This document shows, in pieces, positions 24,142-30,974 of a stretch of DNA of 64,000 nt (position 1 is the stretch's first letter; each line of letters begins with the position of its first letter). Below the pieces are notes generated by a model that was given only the letters and a program-made list of their open reading frames with translations, had not been told where the DNA came from and searched no databases. The DNA is from Aeromonas schubertii (GTDB lineage: Bacteria > Pseudomonadota > Gammaproteobacteria > Enterobacterales > Aeromonadaceae). The stretch spans positions 124,001-188,000 of the forward strand of contig NZ_CDDB01000068.1 of NCBI RefSeq assembly GCF_000820105.1, given 5' to 3'. Position numbers and translations under genes: made by a program.

Positions 24142-24402
24142 TCACCGGGCGGCGCAGTGTGCCACTTGGCCATCACCCAGATTGATGTGGAGTTCATCAC
24201 CCCCGGCGAGGGCCAAACGGTAACCGATCACGGCGGTGTGGCTCATGCCGTTGCAGTCGAACTCCTGGGTGATCCGGGTGAAGGTGAGCACCCGGCTCTG
24301 CTGAGTGCCGCTGTCGAAGTTGAGGGGCGCATCCAGCAGGGCAGGGCGCTGATCCAGAAGTTGGGCCAGCAGTGCGGCCGAGCCAGTGGTAAAGGTGATC
24401 AT
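24142..24402 (-). CDS. Small hypothetical protein upstream of ssrB
   Basis: An 86-residue protein starting MITFTTGSAALL with a strong AAGGAG site before it. The pattern suggests a mostly beta fold (SRVLTFTRITQEFDCNGMSHTAVIGYRLALAGGDELHINLGDG). It lies 83 bp upstream of the ssrB-like gene in the same direction. No SsrB box is visible. Not recognised; its position suggests an island accessory protein. Confidence 0.55.
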   Translation of the reverse strand: MITFTTGSAALLAQLLDQRPALLDAPLNFDSGTQQSRVLTFTRITQEFDCNGMSHTAVIGYRLALAGGDELHINLGDGQVAHCAAR

Positions 24403-24519
24403 CACGCTCTCCTTGGGGCGGGGAGAGGCTCCCCGTAAAAAAGGGGCGTAGCATACGGGCTTGCGGTGGGAGGGGCTGTCGTGAAACGGCGCAAAATTTT
24501 CAATTCTGGCCGTTTTCAA

Positions 24520-25392
24520 TCAGGTCGGATGAGGGAGCAACGCATCTTCTTCCCAGCCCAGAGGCAGGGCGAGCAGGGCGTCGATGAGCTCGCGTCGTTC
24601 CGATTTTTCCAGATAGGCGAGATAGAGGGGACGGCTCAGGGGTTGACCATCCCTGACCGGGTGCAGTTGGCCACGGCCGATGTAGCCGCTCACCATGCGT
24701 CTTGGCAGGTAGGCCGCGCCCCCGTTGGCGAGGAGAAAATGGAGCGCCATGCTCGCCGAGCTGGAGTGGAGCACCGGGGTCTTCTGCAATCCCTGCAGCC
24801 GGGTGGGCTGCGGCTCGAAGCTGCTGCCCCAGTCGAGGTGAATGTGGGGCATCTGGGCCAGCCGGTCGTCACCCACGTCGGGGTCCCGACTCACCAGCTC
24901 GAACACCAGCTCACCGATGGGATGCAGGGCGATCTCGTCGATCTTGGTGGGCTCGGAGAGCAGGGCGATATCGAGGGAGCGTTCGAGCAGCTGGCGACAG
25001 AGGTGCTCGCGTGAGGCGGTCTCGATTCGCACGGCCAGACCGGGTGCCATGCCATAGATATGGTGTAACCAGTCGTTGAAATCGAGCTCCCAGAAGACAG
25101 GCGGAGCACCGATAGCCAACTGCTGGCTAAAGCCCGGGGAGAGAGCAACATCCTGCTTGGCGCGTCCGAGCGTATGCAAGATGGCGTCGGCATAGGGGAG
25201 CAGGCGTTCGCCCGAGGCGGTGAGACGGATGTTGTTACGATGGCGGGCAAACAGGCTGACGCCCAGTTGCTGCTCCAGTTGGCGGATGCGAAAGCTGACC
25301 GCCGACTGGGTGAGATAGAGATTCTCGGCAGCCCGGCCGAAATGCCGGGTCTTGCTCACCTCGATAAAGGTCCGAAGCAGTTCGGTGTCCAT
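24520..25392 (-). CDS. hdfR: LysR-family regulator HdfR
   Basis: A 290-residue LysR-type protein. The N-terminal HTH is LLRTFIEVSKTRHFGRAAENLYLTQSAVSFRIRQLEQQLG, followed by a type 2 periplasmic-binding-like effector domain. The start MDTELLRTFIEVSKTRHFGRAA and its linkage to maoP identify it as HdfR, known in enterics as a repressor of the flagellar master operon. Its ATG overlaps the maoP stop (TAATG). It marks the first conserved chromosomal gene next to the T3SS island. Confidence 0.88.
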   Translation of the reverse strand: MDTELLRTFIEVSKTRHFGRAAENLYLTQSAVSFRIRQLEQQLGVSLFARHRNNIRLTASGERLLPYADAILHTLGRAKQDVALSPGFSQQLAIGAPPVFWELDFNDWLHHIYGMAPGLAVRIETASREHLCRQLLERSLDIALLSEPTKIDEIALHPIGELVFELVSRDPDVGDDRLAQMPHIHLDWGSSFEPQPTRLQGLQKTPVLHSSSASMALHFLLANGGAAYLPRRMVSGYIGRGQLHPVRDGQPLSRPLYLAYLEKSERRELIDALLALPLGWEEDALLPHPT

Positions 25393-25754
25393 TAATCGAG
25401 GGACTCGTCGCCGCCGCCACCGCCGCCGCCGCCACTGCTCTCGAAGCTACTGCTCTCCTCGCTGCCACCGGCCACGGTGCAGAGGCGATGAACACGCTTG
25501 GGACCGATGACCTTCAGGTACTTGAACCAGACCTTGGCATGGGGGTTACCGCCGGCTTCTCCGCTCTTGACCTGGTTGATGAAGGCCGCTTCGACCTCAT
25601 CGCGGGGCTCGTGAGTGCCCTGGTAGAGGGCCAGCATGGCGGTGCCATACTTCTCCAGCGCATCGGCCTCGGCGACGGTGAACTCACCGCTGCGGCGCAG
25701 GCCACGGGGAAAATGTTTGAAGTCGTTGAAACGCTTATCAGATTCGAAGCTCAT
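25392..25754 (-). CDS. maoP: MaoP (YifE/DUF413) macrodomain Ori protein
   Basis: A 120-residue protein. The N-terminal SDKRFNDFKHFPRGLRRSGEFTVAEADALEKYG matches the DUF413 family (E. coli [29 protein letters not shown] as I remember it). In E. coli MaoP acts with the site maoS to organise the Ori macrodomain. The C-terminus here ends in a run of eight glycines within a Ser/Asp tail, encoded by GGC/GGT repeats. The ATG at 25754 is used; the ribosome site is weak. It overlaps hdfR by the TAATG junction. Confidence 0.9.
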   Translation of the reverse strand: MSFESDKRFNDFKHFPRGLRRSGEFTVAEADALEKYGTAMLALYQGTHEPRDEVEAAFINQVKSGEAGGNPHAKVWFKYLKVIGPKRVHRLCTVAGGSEESSSFESSGGGGGGGGDESLD

Positions 25755-25893
25755 AAGTGATCTATTTCTGGTTATGGTTACCTTCGCGGGCAAGTATCAT
25801 CAGGCTTGGAGAGAGTGCAAAATCAATTTACTCGCCATCTTAATGAAAAATTTTTATCAAAGCGAACCCGGCAGGCCCGCGCCGAAAGAATCG

Positions 25894-25920
25894 ACAAAAA
25901 AAGGGCCATAAATGGCCCTT
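25894..25920 (-). terminator. Terminator after nagC
   Basis: A perfect AAGGGCCAT/ATGGCCCTT stem with a two-base loop. On the minus strand it is followed by a T run (AAAAAA on the plus strand at about 25895-25900). It closes the nagB-A-C unit before maoP. Confidence 0.9.
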
Positions 25921-25972
25921 ATTGCTGATTTTTCACGTCTTTTTAGCGGGTCTCCCCTCGACTGCCCGGCGC

Positions 25973-27187
25973 CTATTTCTGCTCCATGATCACCTGTAGC
26001 AGATCCCCTTCCAGCAGGGCCCGCTTGACCAGCGCCACGCCCCCCATGGTCGGCTGGTTCTGAAAACGGGCCTTTACGATGGGCAGACCGCGGTGGAAGC
26101 TCGGCAGGGACTGATGTTCCACACAGCGGCGGATGGCCGGCATCAGTACCTCTTCGGCGGCGGTGATCTCACCGGCCAGCAGCACCTTCTGAGGGTTGAA
26201 GAGGTTGACCGTGATGGCGATGGCACGCCCCAGATGCTCGCCCACGTGCTCCAGCACGCTGCGCGCCAGCTCGTCGCCAGCCAGGGCCGCCTTGCACACC
26301 TCCTCGATGGTGATGTGCTTCTCCTGCAATCGGCTGTGGTGGCCGCGGCTGATGAGCTCCTTGACCCGTTCGATGATCGCCTCGTTGGAGGCGATGGTCT
26401 CGAGGCAGCCGAAGTTGCCACAGTGACAGCGCTTGCCCAGCGGTTCGACCTGGATGTGGCCTATCTCGCCCACGTTGCGGTTTTGACCGAGGAACACCTG
26501 ACCCTTGGTGATGATCCCCGAGCCGGTCCCCTGATGCACGCTCACCAGGATCGAGTCCATGCAGTCCCGGGACTCACCGAAGAAGTGTTCGGCCAGTGCC
26601 AGGGAGCGGGTATCGTTGCCTACATAGCTCGGCAGGTTGAAGTGGTTCTCCAGCAGCTTGGCCAGTGGCAGGTTGCGGATCTGGTATTTGGGGGTGTAGA
26701 TGACCATGCCGGTTTCGGGGTTGACCAGGCCGGGCATGGTCAGGGCGATGGCGATCAGCTGGCGATAACGCTCGCGGTTCTGATCGATAAAGGCCCCGAT
26801 TTCCCGCAGCAGCATCTCGACTACGGGCTGCTGATCGATCTCGTTGACCTCGGTGATGTGGTGATCCAGGGTCTTGCCATCGAGATCGTAGAGGGAGAGG
26901 TGCAGATAGCCCCGTCCCAACTTGGCCGAGACGAAGTGGAAGCGGTTCTTGATGGTGGTCAGGGAGATGGCGCGACGCCCCCCGGTCGAGGCCTGGGGGG
27001 CACTCTCCTTGATCAACCCGTGCTCGATGAGCTGACGGGTGATCTTGGTGACACTGGCGGGTGCCAACTGGCTCAGTTCGGCAATCTTGACCCGGGAGAT
27101 GGGCCCCTGCTGATCGATCAGCCGATATACGGCCGCACTGTTGACCTGTTTAATGAGGTCTACGTTCGCAATTTGTCCACCAGTCAT
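25973..27187 (-). CDS. nagC: NagC, ROK-family repressor of GlcNAc genes
   Basis: A 404-residue protein with an N-terminal winged HTH (IADLSQLAPAS-type segment AELSQLAPASVTKITRQLIEHGLI). A ROK domain follows with the zinc-binding CHCGNFGCLE motif and a sugar-binding GxGSGIITKG stretch. It binds GlcNAc-6-P and controls nag operators. The ATG at 27187 (MTGGQIANVDLIKQVNS) gives near the E. coli NagC length of 406. It is third in the operon nagB-nagA-nagC, 10 bp after nagA. Confidence 0.96.
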   Translation of the reverse strand: MTGGQIANVDLIKQVNSAAVYRLIDQQGPISRVKIAELSQLAPASVTKITRQLIEHGLIKESAPQASTGGRRAISLTTIKNRFHFVSAKLGRGYLHLSLYDLDGKTLDHHITEVNEIDQQPVVEMLLREIGAFIDQNRERYRQLIAIALTMPGLVNPETGMVIYTPKYQIRNLPLAKLLENHFNLPSYVGNDTRSLALAEHFFGESRDCMDSILVSVHQGTGSGIITKGQVFLGQNRNVGEIGHIQVEPLGKRCHCGNFGCLETIASNEAIIERVKELISRGHHSRLQEKHITIEEVCKAALAGDELARSVLEHVGEHLGRAIAITVNLFNPQKVLLAGEITAAEEVLMPAIRRCVEHQSLPSFHRGLPIVKARFQNQPTMGGVALVKRALLEGDLLQVIMEQK

Positions 27188-27197
27188 TGTGTCGTGC

Positions 27198-28340
27198 TTA
27201 TTGGTTGTAGTGTCCGTTAACCACCGTCCCGAGGACCTTGAAGTCATCGTTGAAGACGGTGAGGTTGGCTATCTTTCCGACCTGGATACTACCGAGACGT
27301 GAGTCCCATCCAATGGCGCGGGCAGGATAGAGAGCGGCCATGCGCAGGGCCTCATCCAGGGGCAATCCTACCTGCTTGACCAGATTTTCCACGCCCTCAA
27401 TCATGGTGAGCGCAGAGCCGCCGAGTGTACCATTCTCGTCGATGCATTGACCATCGCGGTAATAGACGGTCGCGCCACAAAAATCGAACTGCTCAAAGCC
27501 TTGCGGCGCACCGGCCGGCGCGGTGGCATCGGTGACCAGCACCAGACGCTCACCCAGTATCTTGTGAGCCAGGCGTACATTGGCGTAATGGACGTGATGG
27601 CCGTCGACGATGACGCCGGCATAGACATCGTCTCTGTCGTAGATGGCCCCCACTACGCCGGGCTCGCGGCCGTTGATGGTCGGGGTCATCGCATTGTAGA
27701 GGTGGGTGGCGAAGCGGATCCCGGCATCGAATCCGGCCATCGCCTGCTCATAGCCAGCGGCGGTGTGGCCGGCCGAGACCAGGATGCCGGCCTCCACCAG
27801 GCGACGGATGTGGGCCGGGTCGTTGCGCTCCGGTGCCAGCGTGATCTTGCCAATCACGTCGTGGTTGGCGCAGAAGAAGTCGATCATCGCCTCGGCGGGT
27901 TGACGGATCTGGTCAGCGGGATGGATCCCCTTGCGCTTGACGTTGGTATAGGGCCCCTCCAGATGAACGCCGAGCACCTCGTTGGGGCGTGCCGCCATGT
28001 AGTCGCGGGTGACGGCCACCGCCTGCTTCATGTCCTCGTCGGGGCTGGTGATGAGGGTGGGCAAAAAGCTGGTCGTACCGGACTTGAGGTTGGCCGCCTG
28101 CATGATGGTCAGGGTCTCGACCGTGATGGCGTCGTTGAACATGACGCCGCCACAGCCGTTGAGCTGCAGATCGATAAAGCCGGCCGTCAGGTTGGCTCCC
28201 TGCAGATCGTGGCGTGCCATCCCGGTCGGGATCTCCCGCTCATCCACGATGGCGGCAATGGTGTCTCCATCGATGAGCAGTGCACGCCCGGTGAGGATGG
28301 CCTCACCGGTATAGAGAGTGCAGTTGTGCAGTGCGTACAT
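27198..28340 (-). CDS. nagA: N-acetylglucosamine-6-phosphate deacetylase
   Basis: A 380-residue amidohydrolase with [13 protein letters not shown], the metal-site segment [24 protein letters not shown], and the late [12 protein letters not shown] motif holding the catalytic Asp. It converts GlcNAc-6-P to GlcN-6-P and acetate in the cytosol. It sits between nagB and nagC with 9-10 bp gaps. Confidence 0.97.
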   Translation of the reverse strand: MYALHNCTLYTGEAILTGRALLIDGDTIAAIVDEREIPTGMARHDLQGANLTAGFIDLQLNGCGGVMFNDAITVETLTIMQAANLKSGTTSFLPTLITSPDEDMKQAVAVTRDYMAARPNEVLGVHLEGPYTNVKRKGIHPADQIRQPAEAMIDFFCANHDVIGKITLAPERNDPAHIRRLVEAGILVSAGHTAAGYEQAMAGFDAGIRFATHLYNAMTPTINGREPGVVGAIYDRDDVYAGVIVDGHHVHYANVRLAHKILGERLVLVTDATAPAGAPQGFEQFDFCGATVYYRDGQCIDENGTLGGSALTMIEGVENLVKQVGLPLDEALRMAALYPARAIGWDSRLGSIQVGKIANLTVFNDDFKVLGTVVNGHYNQ

Positions 28341-28349
28341 AGGCTCTCC

Positions 28350-29150
28350 TTAGAGGCGGGTGATATTGGCCGCTTCCAGCTCCTGGAAGTAACGCACCGT
28401 CTTGACCTTGAGCTCCATGGTGGAGGGTTCGTCGCACACGACGATACCCTTGGGATGGAGCTGCAGGGTGGAGATGGTCCACATGTGGTTGACACTGCCC
28501 TCGACGGCGGCCTGCAGGGCCAGTGCCTTACCGTGACCGGTCACCAGGATCATGATCTCTTCCGCATCCATCAGGGTACCCACACCCACGGTCAGGGCCA
28601 GCTTGGGCACCTGGTTGATGTCGCCGCCGAAGAAGCGGGAGTTGGCGATGCGGGTATCTTCGGTCAGGGTCTTGACCCGGGTGCGGGAGGAGAGGGAAGA
28701 GGCGGGCTCGTTGAAGGCGATATGGCCGTCGTTACCGACCCCGCCCATGAAGAGGTGGATCTTGCCGTAGGACTTGATCTTCGCCTCATAACGTTGGCAC
28801 TCGGCCACCGGATCTGCGGCGTTGCCGTTGAGGATGTTGATGTTCTCAGGGCGAATGTCGATGTGGTTGAAGAAGTTGTTGTACATGAAGCTGTGATAAC
28901 TCTCCGGATGATCCTCCGGCAGCCCTACGTACTCGTCCATGTTGAAGGTGACCACGTGCTCGAAGCTCACCTCGCCCGCCTTGTGCAGCTCGATCAGGCG
29001 CTTGTAGGTGGAGAGCGGGGTGCCGCCGGTGGGCAGGCCCAGTACGAAGGGGCGATCGCTGGTCGGTTTGAACGCATTGATGCGATCCACGATGTAGCGG
29101 GCGGACCAGAGGCCGACTTGACTGGCGGACTTCAGCGGAATCAGGCGCAT
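28350..29150 (-). CDS. nagB: Glucosamine-6-phosphate deaminase
   Basis: The product is 266 residues, the same length as E. coli NagB. It has the substrate loop [16 protein letters not shown], the active-site [26 protein letters not shown], and the lid region [25 protein letters not shown]. It converts GlcN-6-P to fructose-6-P and ammonia. It is first in the nagBAC operon and divergent from nagE. Confidence 0.98.
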   Translation of the reverse strand: MRLIPLKSASQVGLWSARYIVDRINAFKPTSDRPFVLGLPTGGTPLSTYKRLIELHKAGEVSFEHVVTFNMDEYVGLPEDHPESYHSFMYNNFFNHIDIRPENINILNGNAADPVAECQRYEAKIKSYGKIHLFMGGVGNDGHIAFNEPASSLSSRTRVKTLTEDTRIANSRFFGGDINQVPKLALTVGVGTLMDAEEIMILVTGHGKALALQAAVEGSVNHMWTISTLQLHPKGIVVCDEPSTMELKVKTVRYFQELEAANITRL

Positions 29151-29203
29151 GACTTACCTCTATATTGATGCTCTCTACCGGAGTAGCAGGGTGTTTCTTG
29201 AAG

Positions 29204-29225
29204 TTGTTTTATAGCGTAAATAAAG
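29204..29225. promoter_or_regulatory. Candidate NagC operator near nagB
   Basis: The AT-rich imperfect dyad TTTTATAGCGTAAATAAAG lies 54-75 bp upstream of nagB. Its TTTAT...GC/CG...AATAAA layout resembles NagC/Mlc operators. In E. coli paired operators over nagB and nagE allow looping repression. Confidence 0.4.
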
Positions 29226-29266
29226 ATTCCGATCCGTGCCACACAATTCGCAGGGCCACATCTCAT

Positions 29267-29289
29267 TTGGGTGATTTGGATCACGATTG
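29267..29289. promoter_or_regulatory. CRP-binding site in the nagB-nagE intergenic region
   Basis: GGTGA-TTTGGA-TCACG has the TGTGA-N6-TCACA arrangement with one mismatch in each half. It lies midway between the divergent nag genes, as expected for cAMP-CRP activation of both. Confidence 0.6.
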
Positions 29290-29293
29290 TTGG

Positions 29294-29321
29294 TTTATTA
29301 ATTTGCAGGGCGAAATAAAAG
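29294..29321. promoter_or_regulatory. NagC operator upstream of nagE
   Basis: The dyad reads TTTATTAATTTGC-AGG-GCGAAATAAAAG (written in halves), with matching ATTTxC/GCGAAAT arms. It resembles NagC/Mlc operators and lies about 90 bp before nagE. A partial copy of its core (AATTCGCAGGGCC) occurs at about 29246. Confidence 0.55.
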
Positions 29322-29409
29322 CCATAGACTGCAAATCAAGCCATACAGGCTTATGCCAAGACGCATTAAGCACTTAATTTGAACCTGAAATCACTAAGGA
29401 GAGGGAACC

Positions 29410-30867
29410 GTGAACATTCTCGGTTATATGCAAAAGATCGGCCGTGCGCTGATGGTACCGGTAGCGGTACTGCCTGCCGCCGCGATCCTCATGGGTGTAG
29501 GATACTGGATCGATCCGAATGGCTGGGGCGGTGGTAGCCCGCTGGCCGCCTTCCTGATCAAGGCTGGCGCCGCCATCATCGACAGCATGCCTATCCTGTT
29601 TGCCGTCGGCGTTGCCTACGGTATGTCCAAAGACAAGGACGGCTCTGCCGCCCTGGCAGGCCTGGTCGGTTTCCTGGTGGTTACCACCCTGCTGAGCCCG
29701 GGGGCGGTTGCCCAGATTAAAGGCATCGCCGCGGACCAGGTTCCGGCTGCCTTTAACAAGATCAGCAACCAGTTCATTGGCATCCTGTGCGGTGTCATCG
29801 CGGCCGAGCTCTACAACCGCTTCAGTAGTGTCGAGCTGCACAAGGCGCTGGCCTTCTTCTCGGGGCGTCGCTTGGTGCCAATCGTAACCTCTGTGGTGAT
29901 GATCGTCGTCTCCTTCATCCTGATGGCTGTCTGGCCGGTGATCTACGGTGGCCTGGTCTCCTTCGGTGAGTCCATCGTCAGCCTGGGTTCCACCGGTGCC
30001 GGTATCTACGCCTTCTTCAACCGTCTGCTGATCCCGGTGGGTCTGCACCACGCCCTGAACTCCGTGTTCTGGTTTGACGTGGCCGGTATCAACGACATCC
30101 CGAACTTCCTGGGTGGTCAATCCTCCCTGGATGCCGGCAAGGCCGTGCTGGGCGTGACCGGTATGTACCAGGCTGGCTTCTTCCCCATCATGATGTTCGG
30201 TCTGCCGGGCGCCGCGCTGGCCATCTACCATGCCGCCAAGCCGGAGAACAAGGAGAAGGTTGCCTCCATCATGATCGCCGCTGCGTTCGCCTCCTTCTTC
30301 ACTGGCGTCACCGAGCCGCTCGAGTTCTCCTTCATGTTCGTGGCCCCGGTACTCTACGTACTGCACGCCCTGATGACCGGTATCTCCGTGTTCATCGCCG
30401 CCTCCATGCACTGGATTGCCGGCTTCGGTTTCAGCGCAGGTCTGGTGGACATGGTGCTCTCCAGCCGTAACCCGCTGGCGACCAACTGGTACATGCTGAT
30501 CGCCCAGGGTCTGGTCTTCTTCGGCCTCTACTATGTGGTGTTCCGCGCCGTGATCGCCAAGCTCAACCTCAAGACCCCGGGTCGTGAGGATGACGAAGCC
30601 GTCCCGGTTGCCACCACCAAGGCCACCGACAAGACCGAGCTGGCCAAGCAGTACCTCGAGGTGCTGGGCGGTCACGACAACCTGGTCACCGTCGATGCCT
30701 GCATCACCCGTCTGCGTCTGACCCTGAAGGATCGCAGCATCGTTGACGAGCGCAAGCTCAAGGCCCTCGGCGCCGCCGGTGTGGTCAAGCTGGGTGAGCA
30801 AAATCTGCAGGTGATTCTGGGCCCCCTGGCCGAGATCATCGCGGGCGAGATGAAAGCCCTGCGTTAA
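29410..30867 (+). CDS. nagE: PTS N-acetylglucosamine permease, EIICB
   Basis: A 485-residue membrane protein. The EIIC domain (about 1-380) begins MNILGYMQKIGRALMVPVAVLPAAAILMG. The EIIB domain (about 400-485) has phospho-Cys431 in VTVDACITRLRL. It imports and phosphorylates GlcNAc to GlcNAc-6-P. The fused EIIA domain of E. coli NagE is absent, as in vibrios, so a separate EIIA is needed. A strong AAGGAGAGGG site precedes GTG at 29410. It is divergent from nagBAC and followed by the chitobiase gene. Confidence 0.96.
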   Translation: MNILGYMQKIGRALMVPVAVLPAAAILMGVGYWIDPNGWGGGSPLAAFLIKAGAAIIDSMPILFAVGVAYGMSKDKDGSAALAGLVGFLVVTTLLSPGAVAQIKGIAADQVPAAFNKISNQFIGILCGVIAAELYNRFSSVELHKALAFFSGRRLVPIVTSVVMIVVSFILMAVWPVIYGGLVSFGESIVSLGSTGAGIYAFFNRLLIPVGLHHALNSVFWFDVAGINDIPNFLGGQSSLDAGKAVLGVTGMYQAGFFPIMMFGLPGAALAIYHAAKPENKEKVASIMIAAAFASFFTGVTEPLEFSFMFVAPVLYVLHALMTGISVFIAASMHWIAGFGFSAGLVDMVLSSRNPLATNWYMLIAQGLVFFGLYYVVFRAVIAKLNLKTPGREDDEAVPVATTKATDKTELAKQYLEVLGGHDNLVTVDACITRLRLTLKDRSIVDERKLKALGAAGVVKLGEQNLQVILGPLAEIIAGEMKALR

Positions 30868-30896
30868 GCCTAAGTCCATTGTTGACATCAATAAGT

Positions 30897-30916
30897 GCCC
30901 CGCCTTCGGGCGGGGC
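30897..30916 (+). terminator. UUCG-loop hairpin between nagE and the chitobiase gene
   Basis: GCCCCGCC-TTCG-GGCGGGGC is a very stable stem with a tetraloop but no T run after it. It more likely acts as an attenuator or an mRNA end/processing stabiliser than as a full terminator. Confidence 0.55.
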
Positions 30917-30974
30917 CGCACAAAACAAAAATACGCCAAGAACAACCTTTACTTCCAAACCAAGAGCAGCAGCT

